64,000 nt of DNA. Source: Gilliamella sp. App4-10. Its GTDB lineage: Bacteria; Pseudomonadota; Gammaproteobacteria; Enterobacterales; Orbaceae. A program made the position numbers and the translations under genes. Where the stretch lies: positions 119,955 to 183,954 of the forward strand of contig NZ_LZGS01000018.1 in the NCBI RefSeq assembly GCF_001690495.1. Reading direction: 5' to 3'. Shown in pieces: positions 12,001 through 18,952 of the stretch. Numbering within the stretch: position 1 is the stretch's first letter; every line of letters begins with the position of its first letter. The notes beneath the pieces are model-generated. The model saw only the letters and a program-made list of their open reading frames with translations, ran no database searches and was not told the DNA's origin.

Positions 12001-12680
12001 CATTTGCTGTATTGACTATGCCGCAACATGTTGGAAAAGTAGCACTTATTCACCGCAACAGTAATAGCATGGAACGCATCAACACTATGCTTGCGGAGAG
12101 GCGACTTGGCGCCTATTCCTTTAGTTTAAGTAATACTGAAGCGATGTGTCAATTAAGACCATTATTAAAAATGCGTAGTCCTTGGGCGCAATTAGTGATT
12201 TCACCGCGTAGGGTTAATGATATGACATTGGGGAATCGTGTCTATCGTAGCAGTATAAGTGAAGTTGATGATGCAAACAGCGAGCAAAGTACTCAACGAA
12301 AACGCCCGCGACCGAACATAGGTACTATTTATCAAGCGCCAGAACGTGATATTGAACAAGAGTTGTGTCGTATTTTAGAAGATTATCTGGGTATTAGTAA
12401 CGTGGGGATTGATGATCATTATGAAGCATTAGGTATCAGTTCGTTAGATATGGTGCAATTGAGTGGATTGATCGCTCGCCACTATCCAGCAGTCAGTGTT
12501 GTCACGTTGTATAACCATACCACCATACGACAGTTGGCTAAATTTTGTATACCTTTAGACAAGGAAAGTGAAGTAAAGATGAAGACCTCAACAAAGGTCT
12601 CTACAAAAGCAACGCATAGGCCGAATGCTGTTGCTAATCGAGCGCTAAAGATTGCAAAAAATAATATAAAAAAACATTAA
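3081..12680 (+). CDS. clbB: Hybrid NRPS-PKS megasynthase ClbB
   Basis: 3199 aa, against about 3206 in E. coli ClbB. Domains in order: condensation (about 10-440, HHIVMDGWS); adenylation (about 470-990, SSGSTGKPKG near 634, NGK lysine late); PCP (GGTSL, Ser about 1025); ketosynthase (about 1085-1510, TACSTS with Cys about 1250, both His motifs present); malonyl-type acyltransferase (GHSLGEY Ser about 1689, HAFHS); ketoreductase (GGEKGIG near 2190); dehydratase (HRIDGVATLP, His about 2414); enoylreductase (SASGGVGLAA near 2820); ACP (Ser about 3121). In the colibactin pathway this protein adds Ala to the N-acyl-Asn starter and extends it with one fully reduced malonate. It is the first gene of the island operon, in the cytoplasm. 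The KR has Ser where Asn follows the catalytic Tyr by four residues. Identity is very secure from architecture, length and neighbours. Confidence 0.96.
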   Translation: MDNKYGDLKANNDFVMPLTPGQHGFLFHALADEGNSNYHEQFICRFSRRVDVELFRWVIETLFSKHDCFRTHFLWHKGELPCQIVNHDILPAFYVVNIDSNNDKQNFPLNYKIKLDYPQNDDIEEFINQFLRIDLQYVFDLSAIPVRAYLIQLPKESVFVLAYHHIVMDGWSLAIFVQQLLTIYNVGQKTGIQDTDVITALPLKPFMQQIAKCQQTFQRDYWATYLQNLVPSHFEPLSLLTHSSDDLSASSVGWLETTLPQTINQKIQQLCGQYRITSASLFYVAWGVLLQRWLYSDDVVFGATFSGRNAAIEGIDSALGLFINTLPLRLKDDGSSSLIEYFQQMHDRLMGHYEHEYDSLAKIKQVTLQADYQGDLFDSLVVIENYPIDSSQLFQDGQIGIQSMRVQEQTHYPLSVSVINQTGFLIKIGYSRQYFTDRMAQTMFDHLQYLLEQIVDNPQCTLASLRNISPEQQQRYIQSQIDSMAGQQWDRQSNIIEQFYHVVESENERVAVVDEQQSLTYRQLADKADLIARFLIQQGIKVGDFIGIISERTIDTVAAIVGVMRAGAAYIPISSEYPLGRIQEIIDDSQLSILLVQQKKFDVSVKQYDLLTLPDAPVADFPKITRDDHAYMIYSSGSTGKPKGILVSHRGLLRIIQVESPIKLPTYTNTLLVSPFEFDASVYEVWATLINRGKLVLLSRQSLFDIDNMTSTIIEHNVSHALITTALLNTYIAEGAVFFTYLKHIISGGEPLSARHINQLITQYPHLQVVNGYGPTENTVFTTTYLIEHLVPDRVPIGYAAPGSSIYVVDLYGHLLPIGAIGELVSGGDGVALGYLNRPQLTETVFTPDPFISGGLMHKTGDYARLLDDGCVELFGRKDGQVKINGQRIEIEEITQRLLNCQGIVEAVVLTYTLRNNRHIGAVICVDDHYDEAGTQVYLTATLPSFALPQPIMVVDAIPKNHNGKSDLEQLRSLLLIKQQNKTQATNIIQSQSNLALALKLIWQQVLDLKQIDGSKSFFALGGTSLDIIRIKGEIQKQLGVDVDITDLFKYPTLDSLTAYLNTKSAVTVNKPEIIANYGDTPIAIVGMAGRFPGAMNIESLWQLVSGRESGITLFSYQELQDYGISPTQLDNSNYIKAKGVLDDLEWFDADFFGYTPNEAELMDPQIRLLHQCCWQVLEHAGCDPNSYPGSIGIFAGLLSSPYWLQAVLKENHDATSLYKASMLNVSAATALIAHALNLTGPTITLDTACSTSAVAIHEACNALRNGDCDAALAGGASIEMPAYRGYEYHEGMIHAKDATCRPFDSMASGTITGDGVAMVMLKRLDDAIKDRDSIYAVIKGSAVNNDGHDKVGYTAPSVNGQRDVICLAMKRAQFSPDSIGLVEAHGTATALGDPIEIRALNEVFGKSATPYCAVSAIKSNIGHLNAAAGVAGVIKTALALHYQELPPIAHFRQLNPAIDLTNSALYINSQLQPWVQPQPHRAMVSSFGIGGTNASIALENYRLTEDDCDQIRDYYLLPFSAKTATALDSRVISVLTHVKHSPNIRLPDVAYTLQTGRSAFKYRRAYLVSRGSKIDVASITILNAPQFNGSSESSGICFMFPGQGSQYCGMAKGLYESQPVFREQMDKCFSAYHAICAIDLKKILFNDEQSQDINQTIFTQPLLFSVEYSLAKTFIELGIKPTSMIGHSLGEYVAACLAGVFSLNDAIRIIEARGRLMQSMQPGSMLAVYLSQADLAPWLSQYNEIELAANNSECFCVVAGRDEAINAFAQALVTANIQHTRLKTSHAFHSAMMKPMLQEFAQLLYKISLHAPQIPFISNVSGDWITEQQTTSVDYWVQQVRCPVLFNDGATQLLTNTTLFVEIGPGKVLSTFVQGNKQYQNQKTIQTMRQAKVQMEDEQFLQHALATLWVNGANIDWKAFNQGFLGRRIALPGYPFEQSYYYHYGVALSKYRQMPHPVRRPKNEWLQRVVWQKDSSLTTAAFYQPSSLVIIIGDNGDWVKQTLALEGIESIIIAAPITQADELWTHNDINLYFQPLVEILQQRQYQQLHCIYLTPMHLSLFQSLSGLYRVAAWYAHNSISMTSMTFLTQGAFRILQDDIPEPAQAALSGAVNVLLQELKPTSVRLLDFASEITPKDMNILNRQTDAANGQAIMAVRDGVTYSRQIISSQLPPNAIPSGIQSGSVIWIIGGEKGIGRVIGEMLATRDGINVILSSRHAHQHQAPLAVGSKIMHCDITSADTVNACLTKILACYHRLDGVIFAAESTTALTLHQLTEPMLIDSLMVKGQGTSNLIQALEQQGLLDERLMLLFCNSLAAVNAEVGQLGYASVSAYLDALAEQLRINYGVNALSIEWDGLKEQGMLLDAINGSDNPYFRDLRPLTNGVLLQAYKYQGRGASYYTRLSPERHWLLNEHRIDGVATLPATGYLAMVYEAMRNYLAQSTLTINELVFLAPLQVKDGYCVDLFININPLENGFSIEVKSISDVFNLTLTTHAKGTASLLITPTINKLDREAKLQNMHDVSATIHAFTGDHFYYGERWQSLQQVYCNNEMTHALATLILPAVGKQDDMTLHPALLDIASGFIEQIQGFNSETVPFLYQQCSIYAAMTRTLYVEMIVNQHQSGEDHYTFTIYSDSGEVVLHCASLMKRKVQIQTLNVRKEQGLPIPCAENYQLQLYRKSSGESELLLQPTRRQAPADDEVEIEVLGSGINFKDVLFATGLLKQHPNEAPLQIGLECAGRIARIGKNVKTFAPGDDVMAIVQGGFCGYVSVNSHCVVHKPKHCRIEQAAVLPVAYLTAYYALVIRGNLKRGERVLIHSASGGVGLAAIYIAKLYGAQIYTTAGSEVKREYLASLGVECVADSHSDSFVTTIMNHSQGHGMDIILNSLTGELIDASLEILAPLGRFLELGSKDIVENRSLPMRFFAHGGTFIPINFHAAYGDIHRYLQQIVTWIDDKQLPLLPCTTVPLPEVRDAFAVLTMPQHVGKVALIHRNSNSMERINTMLAERRLGAYSFSLSNTEAMCQLRPLLKMRSPWAQLVISPRRVNDMTLGNRVYRSSISEVDDANSEQSTQRKRPRPNIGTIYQAPERDIEQELCRILEDYLGISNVGIDDHYEALGISSLDMVQLSGLIARHYPAVSVVTLYNHTTIRQLAKFCIPLDKESEVKMKTSTKVSTKATHRPNAVANRALKIAKNNIKKH

Positions 12681-12728
12681 GGATTCATTAATTGGGCGCT
12701 ATAGCTCAATAAAAAGGCAAGGATAATT

Positions 12729-15359
12729 ATGGTATACAAAAGTAAAATGACCGGTATGGAAGTTGCAATTATCGGTATGGCAGTGCGTTTTCCTCAATCT
12801 GCAACTTTACAAGAGTTTTGGTCAAATATTATTCAAGCGAAAGAATGCGTGACTTTTTTTAGTCCTGAAGAGTTGCGAGCAGAAGGGATAGATCAAGCAA
12901 CGTTAAACAATCCGTCATATATTCGGGCTAAGCCATTTATCGAAAATGTTTGCGACTTTGATGCAGCATTTTTCGGCTATAGTCATAAAGATGCCGCAGC
13001 CTTTGACCCAAAAACGCGAGTATTACATGAAGTTGTTTATCACGCTTTAGAAGATGCAGGCTATGCCAAACAGACCGATACCTTAATCGTCGGGACATTT
13101 CTTGGCGTTTCCGAAGATATTGAATGGCTACGCCGTTCTATAACTAAGATTGATGGTGATGCATTAACTCGTTTTTCTTCTGGAATCTATGGTCATAAAG
13201 ATCTAAGTGCATTTTTTATCGCTCACAGTATGAATTTTACTGGGCCAGTATATAGCGTATACAGCAGCTGTTCAACTTCATTAAGTGCCACGCATATGGC
13301 ATGCCGAAGTCTATTATTTGGCGAATGTGATTTAGCTCTGGCTGGTGGGATCACTATTGATTTACCTCAGAAATCTGGATATTTCTGCCAACAAGGGATG
13401 ATCCATTCTACTGATGGTCACTGCCGACCATTTGATAGCAATGCCACTGGAACCTTGTTTGGTGATGGTGCTGGTGTAGTGGTACTAAGACGCTTAGAGG
13501 ATGCTATTGCTAATGGCGATCGAATTTATGCAGTTATTCGAGCCAGTGCCGTTAATAATGACGGTAACCAAAAGATGGGGTTTGCAGCACCAAGTCAAAC
13601 AGGCCAAAAGAAAGTCATACAAGAAGCGCATCGATTAGCTGAAATTGAACCAGAAACTATCGGATATTTGGAAACACATGGCACTGGCACTCATATCGGT
13701 GATCCGATTGAGTTTTCAGCTTTAACTGAGGCCTTTGCTACAACGCAACAGCAATACTGTGCCCTAGGCGCAGTAAAAGCTAATATTGGTCATACCTATG
13801 CTGCTGCTGGTGTAGCTGGTTTAATTAAAGCTGCGTTAGTACTACATAATCGTACTATTCCTCCACTAGCTAATTATCAAACACCAAATCCAAAAATCGA
13901 TTTAGTTCAATCACCGTTTTACATTCCTACCCAACCGTTAGCTTGGCCTACATCTACTACGCCACCGCGTGCTGGAGTCAGCTCATTTGGTATTGGTGGT
14001 ACCAATGTACATGTTATTTTAGAAGCAGTCAGTCCAGTTACTGATGATGTTGACATTATGCAGTCGAGTATTATTCCTTTTTCAGCACCTTCGTTCAGCC
14101 AACTTGATCAAATTGAACAACAATTGACAAAATTAGTTAATGATACTAATCGAAATGTTGTTGCCTATACCCAGCAAATTGCACGCCCAGAATTTGCCTG
14201 TCGTCGTGTTCTTAAAGTTGATAGCAATGGATGTCAAACCGTTTTAACTAAGTTGAATAATTTCATACCAATTTCTGCATTGGGTATTAACTGTGATGAT
14301 TTACGTGATCATGTCGATGGTAGTCAAGCTCATTTATTTCGCCAATCATCCGGTTATTTACAGGAAGTGTCTCACTTACTTAATACGCTAAGAAAATCAG
14401 CAGTTCTCCAAAAATATCAACATGAAACTGATTTGTGGTCACAGGCTCGAGCAGGTAGTTTATTGGCCAGAGGATGCTTGGCGATAGTTGCGCTCAAATG
14501 TTGGCAAAAACTGTTACCGTCGCTCAAAGTCTTTTCTGGGGAGGGGTTAGGATTGTTACCTGCGGCAGTGGTGATTGGCATTATTACGCTAGAAGATATG
14601 TTGCAGATGTTATTGGCCTTAGACCAAAATTCTGCTCAACTCAACATCCCTAACATACAGGCACCTATTGCCGACTATACTTTAGCATTGCAGAAGCAGA
14701 GCTTAAGTATAGAACAATATCAGGATATTGGCTTTTGGAGTGAAGTGTTATTAAATCATACCTTAGCAACGCAACAATTGCCTGACAGAGTTAACTGGTT
14801 GAACTTAACATCAGATGATCAAACTGATTTTTCAGCTTTAACGATAGTAGCACAGTTATGGTGTGAGGGGATAAGTGTTAATTGGCAAATGTGGTATGGC
14901 GATCACATCTTATCACGTGGTGATGCTTCGCATTATCCTTTTCATCGTAGCCATTACCCACTACCGAACATTAAAGAAATTTATGATCCAGTCAGCAGCG
15001 TTACTGAACAGCAAGCAACGGTACACCATTCTTATCAACCACCTTATCAACCACGACCAAAACTAGGCAATCCGTATATTTCGCCACAAACTGCAGCTAT
15101 GAAGTTCATTACAGATATGATGTCAGATACGTTGGAAATTGAACCGATAGGGATAGATGATGACTTTTTTGAACTAGGCGGACATTCGTTGCTAGTAACT
15201 CAACTCACCTCACGTTTAGAGCGTGAATTTGGTGTCAGTATCGATCTGGTAGCCTTGATGGAAACTCCCAATCCACGCAATATTTATGCCCATCTAGCAC
15301 AACAATTGGGCGGAGAAGAAAACTTGGAATTAGCATGCCACAATAAAGGAGTGAAATAA
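12729..15359 (+). CDS. clbC: AT-less polyketide synthase ClbC
   Basis: 876 aa, against about 866 in E. coli. An N-terminal ketosynthase (about 8-430) has the active-site Cys at about 181 (SSCSTSLSA) and both catalytic His motifs (ETHGTGT, NIGHTYAAAG). The middle part (about 450-760) looks like a collapsed acyltransferase: the GHSxGE nucleophile motif is missing, and the nearest remnant is SGEGLGLL. A C-terminal ACP has DDFFELGGHSLL with Ser about 820. The family is known to rely on a trans-acting AT, and clbG downstream supplies one. Role: one chain extension after ClbB. The start at 12729 follows an AAGGA and lies 48 bases after clbB. The stop overlaps the clbD start by one base (TAATG), indicating translational coupling. 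Confidence 0.94.
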   Translation: MVYKSKMTGMEVAIIGMAVRFPQSATLQEFWSNIIQAKECVTFFSPEELRAEGIDQATLNNPSYIRAKPFIENVCDFDAAFFGYSHKDAAAFDPKTRVLHEVVYHALEDAGYAKQTDTLIVGTFLGVSEDIEWLRRSITKIDGDALTRFSSGIYGHKDLSAFFIAHSMNFTGPVYSVYSSCSTSLSATHMACRSLLFGECDLALAGGITIDLPQKSGYFCQQGMIHSTDGHCRPFDSNATGTLFGDGAGVVVLRRLEDAIANGDRIYAVIRASAVNNDGNQKMGFAAPSQTGQKKVIQEAHRLAEIEPETIGYLETHGTGTHIGDPIEFSALTEAFATTQQQYCALGAVKANIGHTYAAAGVAGLIKAALVLHNRTIPPLANYQTPNPKIDLVQSPFYIPTQPLAWPTSTTPPRAGVSSFGIGGTNVHVILEAVSPVTDDVDIMQSSIIPFSAPSFSQLDQIEQQLTKLVNDTNRNVVAYTQQIARPEFACRRVLKVDSNGCQTVLTKLNNFIPISALGINCDDLRDHVDGSQAHLFRQSSGYLQEVSHLLNTLRKSAVLQKYQHETDLWSQARAGSLLARGCLAIVALKCWQKLLPSLKVFSGEGLGLLPAAVVIGIITLEDMLQMLLALDQNSAQLNIPNIQAPIADYTLALQKQSLSIEQYQDIGFWSEVLLNHTLATQQLPDRVNWLNLTSDDQTDFSALTIVAQLWCEGISVNWQMWYGDHILSRGDASHYPFHRSHYPLPNIKEIYDPVSSVTEQQATVHHSYQPPYQPRPKLGNPYISPQTAAMKFITDMMSDTLEIEPIGIDDDFFELGGHSLLVTQLTSRLEREFGVSIDLVALMETPNPRNIYAHLAQQLGGEENLELACHNKGVK

Positions 15360-16222
15360 TGAAAGTAGCGGTAATAGGTGCAGGGGTTATGGGAACTGGT
15401 GTTGCCCACAATTTGGCTCAGTATGGTATATCAACTATAGTAGTAGATAATTGTTCAACGCAATTAGATCATTGTCAAAAAGCAATTAAAGCAAATTTAC
15501 GCTTATATCATTTCCATCCGCACCATAAAAAAGACACGGCCAGTGTGAAAGATATCATGAAGAATATACATTTTACCACTTCACTAACAGATATTAGTCA
15601 ATGTGATTTAGTAATTGAGAATATTACCGAAGATGTTGAATTAAAAACCAAGCTGTATCGTGAAATGAACCAAATTTGCGACAAAGATACAGTATTTGGT
15701 GTCAATACTTCAGCAATTTCGATTACAGCCATTTCTAGATTAATACAAAATCCGGAAAATGTAGTAGGTATACATTTTATGAATCCAGTACCGCTTATGC
15801 ATACAGTAGAAATGATTCGAGGTGTTCACTCTTGTGAACAAGCATTGAGTAAATTCCATCAGTTATTCGCATTAGTCAACAAAACGGGAATTGTGGTTAA
15901 CGATTCTCCTGGTTTTGTTACTAATCGTGCGATGATGATATTTGTCAATGAAGCGATTTTCATGGTTCAGGAAAATATCGCTAAAGCGGAAGATATCGAT
16001 ACGTTATTTAAAACCTGTTTTGGTCACAAAATGGGGCCACTACAAACGGCTGATCTAATTGGTTTGGACACTATCTTAAAATCGCTAGAAGTATTGTATG
16101 AAAGCTTTAATGATGACAAATACCGCCCTTGTTTCTTATTGAAAAAAATGGTTGATGCCGGATATTTAGGGACTAAGTCAGGGCAAGGATTTTATAGTTA
16201 TCAACAGTCATATTTGCTTTAA
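15359..16222 (+). CDS. clbD: 3-hydroxyacyl-CoA dehydrogenase-type enzyme ClbD (aminomalonyl-ACP synthesis)
   Basis: 287 aa, against about 289 in E. coli. The N-terminal Rossmann fold shows VAVIGAGVMGTGVA (residues about 3-16), the NAD-binding GxGxxG. Typical 3-hydroxyacyl-CoA dehydrogenase motifs follow: NTSAISITAIS, GIHFMNPVPLM and DSPGFVTNR, and a C-terminal all-helical domain ends in LGTKSGQGFYSY. In the colibactin and zwittermicin pathways this enzyme oxidises the seryl side chain on the dedicated ACP, giving the aldehyde that ClbF turns into aminomalonyl-ACP. It starts inside the clbC stop codon and precedes the dedicated carrier protein gene clbE, so the four genes clbD-G form a precursor cassette. 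Confidence 0.93.
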   Translation: MKVAVIGAGVMGTGVAHNLAQYGISTIVVDNCSTQLDHCQKAIKANLRLYHFHPHHKKDTASVKDIMKNIHFTTSLTDISQCDLVIENITEDVELKTKLYREMNQICDKDTVFGVNTSAISITAISRLIQNPENVVGIHFMNPVPLMHTVEMIRGVHSCEQALSKFHQLFALVNKTGIVVNDSPGFVTNRAMMIFVNEAIFMVQENIAKAEDIDTLFKTCFGHKMGPLQTADLIGLDTILKSLEVLYESFNDDKYRPCFLLKKMVDAGYLGTKSGQGFYSYQQSYLL

Positions 16223-16254
16223 TTAAACAACATATAATGATAAGGAATGAAATT

Positions 16255-16497
16255 ATGGATACACAAGAAATGAAGGCAGCTGTTCGTCAATTCCTAGCAC
16301 GTTCTTTACGCGGGCACACGTTGGATGATGATGATGATATTTTTTCACTAGGATTGGTTCACTCACTGTTTACTGTGCAAATTATCCTGTTCATTGAAAA
16401 AACCTTTCATGTTGAATTAGAAGTGAGTGAATTAAAAATCGAACAGATCGCTTCAGTAAATAAAATCGTTGGGCTTGTTCAGCAAGAAACTAAATAA
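16255..16497 (+). CDS. clbE: Free-standing acyl carrier protein ClbE
   Basis: 80 aa from the ATG at 16255, against about 82 in E. coli. An in-frame ATG at 16237 exists, but the Shine-Dalgarno AAGGA at 16242-16246 fits 16255, and the shorter form matches the family length. The phosphopantetheine attachment site is the Ser of GLVHSLF, the variant typical of carriers for hydroxy-, methoxy- or aminomalonyl units. An acidic DDDDD stretch precedes it. Role: carries Ser loaded by the first A domain of ClbH while ClbD and ClbF oxidise it to aminomalonyl. It lies in the clbD-G cassette, 32 bases after clbD. Confidence 0.92.
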   Translation: MDTQEMKAAVRQFLARSLRGHTLDDDDDIFSLGLVHSLFTVQIILFIEKTFHVELEVSELKIEQIASVNKIVGLVQQETK

Positions 16498-16510
16498 GAA
16501 GCGATGCATT

Positions 16511-17647
16511 ATGTTAAAAGAATATAATATCATTCTGCGAAATGTTAACCAATTTGTGAAAAGCAAACTTAACAGCGTTGCCGCACAAATTGAGCGTGAA
16601 CAGTTTATCGACTCGCAAACTATATCGCAATTAGCTAAAGAAGGCTATTTAGGCGCTTCGATTAGTAAAAAGTATGGTGGTAGTCAGATGGATTCTTATC
16701 AGCTATGTGCGTTACATGAAGTGATTGCAGGTGTGCATGGTTCGTTAGAAAATCTGATTACCGTAACAGGCATGGTTAGTATTCCGATTCAACGTGCCGG
16801 TAACAAAATACAGAAAGAGTACTACTTACCTAAACTTGCTTCCGGAGAATTAATCGGTGCAATTGCACTCACCGAGCCCAATATCGGTAGTGATTTAGCT
16901 AATGTGGAAACGCAATTAACTCGAGATGGTGATGGCTGGCGTTTAAACGGTAAAAAAAAATGGATTACGTTATCTCAAATTGCTGATTTCTTTATTGTGC
17001 TTACTCGCTGTGGTAACCAAATGGCTACGGTAATAATTGATCGTAATACCAAAGGATTTACCATTACTCCGATTCGCGACATGCTTGGCTTACGTGGCAA
17101 TATGTTAGCGGAATTGAATTTTGATAATTGTCGCTTAGAAAATGAAGCTTTATTAGGGCAGATTTCATCAGGGGTACCACTGTCGGTTAATTTTGCCCTA
17201 AACGAAGGTCGATTTACTACCGCTTGTGGTAGTTTAGGACTCTGCCAAGGAGCGGTAGATATCACTGAACAGTATATTCGCCGTCGTAAACAGTTTAAAC
17301 ATCGTCTATTTTCACATGGGATTGTGCAACATCTGTTTACTAAAATGTTAACGCAAACTCGTTCAGCTCGCCTGTTGTGTTTTAGCGCTGCTAATTACCG
17401 TGAGAATCTCCATCCCGATATGATTAATGAAACACTCATGGCTAAATATGTTTCCTCTACCGCCGCCGTTGAAGTAACTAGTAATGCTGTTCAATTACTT
17501 GGTGCTAATGGTTGCCAAGCAGATATGAACGTAGAACGTTACTATCGTGATGCCAAAATCATGGAGATTATAGAAGGAACTACTCAAATTCATGAAATTC
17601 AAATTGCGATGAATTATATGATGAATGGCAAAAGGAGTGATGAATAA
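16511..17647 (+). CDS. clbF: Acyl-CoA dehydrogenase-like flavoenzyme ClbF
   Basis: 378 aa from the ATG at 16511, against about 376 in E. coli. The frame is open from 16469, but that would overlap clbE and add 14 residues absent from the family. Acyl-CoA dehydrogenase signatures are present: ALTEPNIGSDLANV (flavin and substrate region), KKWITLS, and IIEGTTQIHEIQIA near the C terminus with the usual Glu of the EGTxQI motif. In aminomalonate formation it completes oxidation of the ClbE-bound intermediate made by ClbD. The stop overlaps the clbG start by one base. A weak Shine-Dalgarno (AAGAAG) precedes the start. Confidence 0.92.
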   Translation: MLKEYNIILRNVNQFVKSKLNSVAAQIEREQFIDSQTISQLAKEGYLGASISKKYGGSQMDSYQLCALHEVIAGVHGSLENLITVTGMVSIPIQRAGNKIQKEYYLPKLASGELIGAIALTEPNIGSDLANVETQLTRDGDGWRLNGKKKWITLSQIADFFIVLTRCGNQMATVIIDRNTKGFTITPIRDMLGLRGNMLAELNFDNCRLENEALLGQISSGVPLSVNFALNEGRFTTACGSLGLCQGAVDITEQYIRRRKQFKHRLFSHGIVQHLFTKMLTQTRSARLLCFSAANYRENLHPDMINETLMAKYVSSTAAVEVTSNAVQLLGANGCQADMNVERYYRDAKIMEIIEGTTQIHEIQIAMNYMMNGKRSDE

Positions 17648-18894
17648 TGCGTAAACTAGCATTAGTTTTTCCTGGCTCCGGTTCACAGTATGTCGGTATG
17701 GTAAAACGGTTGTATGAGAACTATCCTCAAGTTCGCCAATTGTTTGCTCAGGCAAACCAAGTGACCGGTCAGGATATCACCACATTATGCATGTCAGGAT
17801 CGATCATTAAGTTGTCGGAACCTACCATTATGGCATTATGTATCTACACCACGAGTGTGGCACATTATTTGGCTTTTAAACAATATCTATCTGAAAACAG
17901 TAATTCTGCCGTTATCGGATATATGATGGGGCATAGTCTTGGTGAGTATGCTGCTTTAACATGTAGTGGTGCGTTATCGTTTGTTCAAGCGTTGGAATTG
18001 GTTGCCTTGCGCAGTCAGTTAGCGAGTGACATTGCCAATCAAGTAGATGCTGGTACATCTATAATCAAACAGGGTAATCTAGACTTAGTTACTGCCGCGT
18101 GTGAATTCGCCCGCAATGAGACGAAGCAACAGGTTGATATTGCCTGCTATAACTCAGATCAACAATTTATGTTATCTGGTCATAATACGGCGATCATCGT
18201 TGCCGAACAGTATTTGCTGGATAACGATCCACAAGTACAGGTGGTGCCGTTAATGGGTGGCGTACCGTATCACCATCCATTATTACGTCCTTATGGTATT
18301 CAGTTGCGTGAAGTTTTGGAAAAGTGTCAATGGCAGCAGCCTAATTGCCAAGTTATCGCTAATGTCAGTGGTCAACCCTATACTAATGCAGGAATGATGA
18401 TTGATTTGTTAGAACAGCAATTATCGTATCCCGTACAGTGGCAACGTGGTTTAGACTTTTTAAAATCAGAGCAAGCGCCAATCGCCATTGAAATCGGTCC
18501 ACAAAGTGTTTTGAAAAATCTGCTGATTGAAAACAATTATCCCGCAGATGTCTATGCTTTTGATGATCGTCAAGACCGCGAGAAACTCAAACTTGCCCTA
18601 ATTAGTCATAATGCTACTAGTAATGATGCAGATTCACATCAACGTTGGTATCTTAACCAATTAATAAATGCTATCACAGCGACGCGTAATCATAATGCCA
18701 ATAATGCTTTTATCAATGCGCAATTAAAAATGATATTAGGTCAATTCTTCAATTATGTGCAAGTTATTGAGCAACATGAAACGATTAGTGCTCAAGATAT
18801 TGAATTGCTAAATGAGTTGTTTGAACAAGTGTTAGTGTTAAAAGGAAGTTCCCAACAAGATATAGCGAATTGTCGTGGGATGCTAATTAAATAA
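17647..18894 (+). CDS. clbG: Trans-acting acyltransferase ClbG
   Basis: 415 aa, against about 422 in E. coli. A free-standing malonyl-CoA:ACP transacylase fold: FPGSGSQYVGM at the N terminus, MMGHSLGEYAAL with nucleophile Ser about 97, and a C-terminal half with GGVPYHHPLL in place of the HAFHS motif of malonyl-specific ATs. That change fits the aminomalonyl-ACP specificity known for ClbG. It transfers aminomalonyl from ClbE to AT-less modules (ClbC, ClbK and ClbO in this cluster have only AT remnants). Start: ATG 17647, one base inside the clbF stop, behind AAAGGAG. The last 100 residues are a helical extension after the AT core. Confidence 0.93.
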   Translation: MRKLALVFPGSGSQYVGMVKRLYENYPQVRQLFAQANQVTGQDITTLCMSGSIIKLSEPTIMALCIYTTSVAHYLAFKQYLSENSNSAVIGYMMGHSLGEYAALTCSGALSFVQALELVALRSQLASDIANQVDAGTSIIKQGNLDLVTAACEFARNETKQQVDIACYNSDQQFMLSGHNTAIIVAEQYLLDNDPQVQVVPLMGGVPYHHPLLRPYGIQLREVLEKCQWQQPNCQVIANVSGQPYTNAGMMIDLLEQQLSYPVQWQRGLDFLKSEQAPIAIEIGPQSVLKNLLIENNYPADVYAFDDRQDREKLKLALISHNATSNDADSHQRWYLNQLINAITATRNHNANNAFINAQLKMILGQFFNYVQVIEQHETISAQDIELLNELFEQVLVLKGSSQQDIANCRGMLIK

Positions 18895-18952
18895 ATGACA
18901 AATATAAACCATGAATAAACCCATATGGGTTATAGATTTTAAGGAATGGTAT

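Noticed and set aside
12690..12715. GGGCGCTATAGCTCA in the clbB-clbC gap resembles the 5' end of a tRNA-Ala-like gene
   Set aside because: No anticodon arm, T arm or matching acceptor 3' strand follows; clbC begins within 40 bases. Chance similarity.
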